From Mantamonas sphyraenae (taxonomy: Eukaryota; CRuMs; Mantamonadidae), in contig JAPMXV010000029.1 of assembly GCA_026936335.1 (NCBI GenBank), positions 372,001 to 436,000 of the forward strand: DNA of 64,000 nucleotides, in the 5' to 3' direction. A model generated the notes under the pieces. It had not been told where the DNA came from, made no database searches, and saw nothing but the letters and a program-made list of their open reading frames with translations. How positions within the stretch are numbered: position 1 is the first letter of the stretch; the number at the start of each line of letters is the position of its first letter. The position numbers and the translations under genes were made by a program. Shown in pieces: positions 61,975-64,000 of the stretch.

Positions 61975-64000
61975 GTGTCCAGCAGCAGCAGCAGGCGCTT
62001 CCTGGAGGATGACATGGATGAGGAAGAGGGCGAGGAGGAAGGCGAGGTGGAGCTGTACGAGGTGGAACTGCAGCGCATCTTGCGTCGCTCGGGCGCAAAC
62101 TGGACGTCGTCGTTCAAGTTCAACGGGTCGGCAGTCACGCAGGACAAGTACGACAGCTACCTGCAATCCATCAATATCCTGGTGCAAGCCCGCAACTTTC
62201 TGGTGTTCCAGGTCAGTGTAGCGTTGTACGGCGCCCGAAAAAGCGGGTGGCGCCCTTTTTTGGCGGGAAGCCTGACACCTGACACACAACCACCCCCCCC
62301 ACCAACCCCGTACACACGCACAACACGCACACTTGACACAGGGTGATGTGCAAAGCGTCGTGTCCACAAACCCCATGGAAAAGACACGGCTGTTTGAAAC
62401 CATCTCCGGCTCGGGAGCGCTGAAGGACGAGTACGAACGGCTCAAGGCGCAGGTGGACGATGCCAAGATGCAAACATTGGAGCTGCACAAGCTGGTCAAG
62501 GACAACCGCACGGAGAAGAAGCAGTACCTGGAGCAGAAGCAGGAGGTGGAAGAGTACGAGGCGCTTCTGGAACAGCGTGTAAGTGTGTGCCTGACCCCAC
62601 GCGCTGCAACGCCGGCGAAAAGCGAGTCCTGATCACTCTTTGCGTTTTTCCTGATCACCCACCCGCCCCACTAGACCGCGCGCCCTCCACCTGCCTATGC
62701 ACCCCTTGCACGCACTGACACGGTAAGCGGTGGCATCCCACACGACACAGAACACCGTGAATCTGCAGCAGGCGTTGTGGGAGGTGTACCACATGAACCT
62801 GGAGATTGGCGAGCTGCACGAGAGCGTGCGGCAGGTGCAGGCGGAGTTGGAGGAGAAGCGACACCAGTACAAGCTGGGCCAAGAGCAACTGAAGGAGCTG
62901 CGTCAGGAGGAAGCACGATTCCAGCGCGAACTGAGCAACATCGAGCGCCGCCAGGTGACCCTCAAGGAAACCGCACAGAAGCAACGCTCCGAGCACGTTT
63001 ATGCCACACAGGAGGCCCAGATGCGCCAGGACAAGATCACACAGCTGGAAAAAAGTGTCAAGGCTCTGGAAGAGGCACAGGACAAGCACCAGCGCACCAT
63101 TGCCGACCTCGAGAAGCAGCTGGACATTCGCCAAGCGTGACCAGGCTCGCTTCGAACAACAGGTCGAGGAGAACGCCACCAGCCAGCAGGGGCTCAAGCT
63201 GGGTGAGCAGGAACTGCGCGAGTATCGCAAACTGTATGTTGTCACCGTTTGACCTGCATACACACACACACACACACTCAGAGCTGCACTCACACACACA
63301 CACACACACACCACGTGCCACTCACAGCAAGGCAGAGGTCAAGACACAGACAAGCACACAGCAAGCAGAACTGGACACACTGCAGCGACAGGCCAGGAAG
63401 GACAAGGACAAGATGGCGGATCTGGAGCGACGCATGGCGGAGCTTGAAGAAGCGCGCAAGACACACACGGAGACGCGACAGCTGTCTGCAAGCAACCGCG
63501 ACAAGCGTGAGCAGTCCATTGTGCAGTTTTCTGCATCGCTGAACCAGATCGACGCCGAGATGAAGCAGCTCAATGCAGAACTCGCAACCATGCGCTCGCA
63601 GAAGCTGGAAACCGAGGCCGAACTGGAGCAGGTCTCTCTGCGCCTCAGCGAGGCCAGCGCAGACCACAGTGAGTCGGAACGCGAGGCCAAACAGCGCGAG
63701 TGCGTCGATTTCCTGCGCAATGCCCTGGGCGACAACGTGTACGGGCAACTGGGCGAGCTGTGTGAACCCGTCGACGATCGCTTCCGCATGGCCCTCACAG
63801 TGGTCCTGGGCCAGCACATCGACTCGGTCATTGTCGAGGACATGCGCACAGCCAAGGAGTGTGTGCAGTTGATGAAGGAGAAGCAGTTTGCGTCCATGAC
63901 GTTCCTGCCACTGGACTCCATCCGAGGCTCTGCCGTGCCCGACCACCTGCGCCGCATCTCCCAGACCGCTCGTCCAATCATCGACGTCGTCTCCTTTGAC
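61500..64000 (+). CDS. SMC1: cohesin subunit SMC1, 5' part, runs off the window
   Basis: Proposed exons 61500..61629, 61757..62211, 62342..62578, 62751..63233 and 63328 onward; phases 1, 0, 0, 2 match. SMC1 is the cohesin ATPase chain. The head begins [20 protein letters not shown], with Walker [40 protein letters not shown], then [16 protein letters not shown], marks SMC1 rather than SMC2-4. The N-terminal coiled coil follows, then the hinge start [21 protein letters not shown] Ser tract plus acidic stretch (nt 61940-62060) is inserted in the head after VTLVLAG. Near 63135 the frame changes by one base (IRQ to RDQARFEQQ) with no usable intron, probably a sequence error. The C-terminal half lies beyond 64000. 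Confidence 0.87.
61699..61752. promoter_or_regulatory. cluster of E2F-like GCGC elements in SMC1 intron 1
   Basis: Within 54 nt of SMC1 intron 1 lie TTTTGCGCGCG, CTTGGCGCG and TTTTTGGCGCGAA (the last at 61740-61752), all close to the E2F consensus TTTSSCGC. Intron 2 adds TTTGGCGGGAA at 62259-62269, an exact canonical site. Cohesin genes are known E2F targets in animals. Function here is inferred. Confidence 0.45.
61942..61993. repeat. (AGC)n poly-Ser tract in the SMC1 head
   Basis: Two AGC runs separated by AACGTGTCC, encoding Ser in the SMC1 ATPase head insertion. Confidence 0.85.
63258..63312. repeat. (CA)n microsatellite in SMC1 intron 4
   Basis: Two CA runs separated by a short unique piece, making up most of the 94-nt intron 63234-63327. 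Confidence 0.85.

Noticed and set aside
1-64000. tRNA, rRNA, snoRNA and transposon genes
   Set aside because: I saw no cloverleaf with A/B boxes, no rRNA core, no reverse transcriptase, integrase or transposase motif and no long terminal or inverted repeats; without a covariance search, small RNAs could be missed.

Overview
The window is 64 kb of a compact, GC-rich nuclear genome from a unicellular eukaryote. I resolve 31 protein-coding genes on both strands, about one per 2 kb. Many are interrupted by short GT-AG introns, most of them 60 to 220 nt; I modelled these by matching splice phase and protein family. No tRNA, rRNA, CRISPR array or transposon was recognised. A CCDC40-type axonemal coiled coil and the transition-zone protein MKS1 imply a cilium or flagellum. 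MND1 implies meiosis. SET1, USP22, BRCC36, LIS1, an SKA-type kinetochore protein, ERCC6L/PICH and a cortactin-like acidic domain look animal-like or opisthokont-like. I would guess a free-living flagellate, possibly in or near Holozoa, but cannot name it. AGC/CAG triplet tracts (poly-Ser, poly-Gln) are very frequent, even inside conserved enzymes.

Layout. 0-6.4 kb: an unidentified gene end, a TRUB tRNA pseudouridine synthase, and a giant CLU-domain protein on the minus strand. 6.5-11.4 kb: a four-module ankyrin plus degenerate receiver-like protein. 11.5-16.7 kb: an IQ-motif protein, a secreted cystatin-like protein and NAA25. 16.8-25 kb: CCDC40, ERCC6L/PICH and pantothenate kinase. 25-34.3 kb: a C2-domain protein, pyruvate kinase, a ferric-reductase-type oxidoreductase, a tail-anchored RING/ARM protein and PUS3. 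34.4-38.1 kb: an acidic nuclear-type protein with five winged-helix-like repeats. 38.3-43.1 kb: a secreted LasA-type M23 peptidase, signal peptidase subunit SPCS3, an F-box/LRR protein and BRCC36. 43.1-49 kb: MND1, LIS1, an SKA2-SKA1-like protein and MKS1. 49.2-55.7 kb: SET1 and a USP22-type deubiquitinase. 55.7-64 kb: a coiled-coil/prion-like protein, uracil phosphoribosyltransferase, PUS7, a mini-cortactin and the 5' part of SMC1.

Themes. Three pseudouridine synthase families (TruB, TruA, TruD) lie in one window. Chromosome and mitosis genes (MND1, SKA, PICH, SMC1, LIS1) and ciliary genes (CCDC40, MKS1) recur, and E2F-like elements lie near or within several of them. Gene spacing is extreme: same-strand coding gaps fall to 8, 14, 24 and 31 nt, divergent start-to-start gaps to tens of nt, and one convergent pair overlaps by 106 nt.

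Caveats. All introns are inferred without transcripts. At least five genes need a one-base frame change to read through (PUS3, PUS7, SMC1, the winged-helix protein, the prion-like protein). This suggests draft-assembly indels or unrecognised micro-introns more than true pseudogenes.
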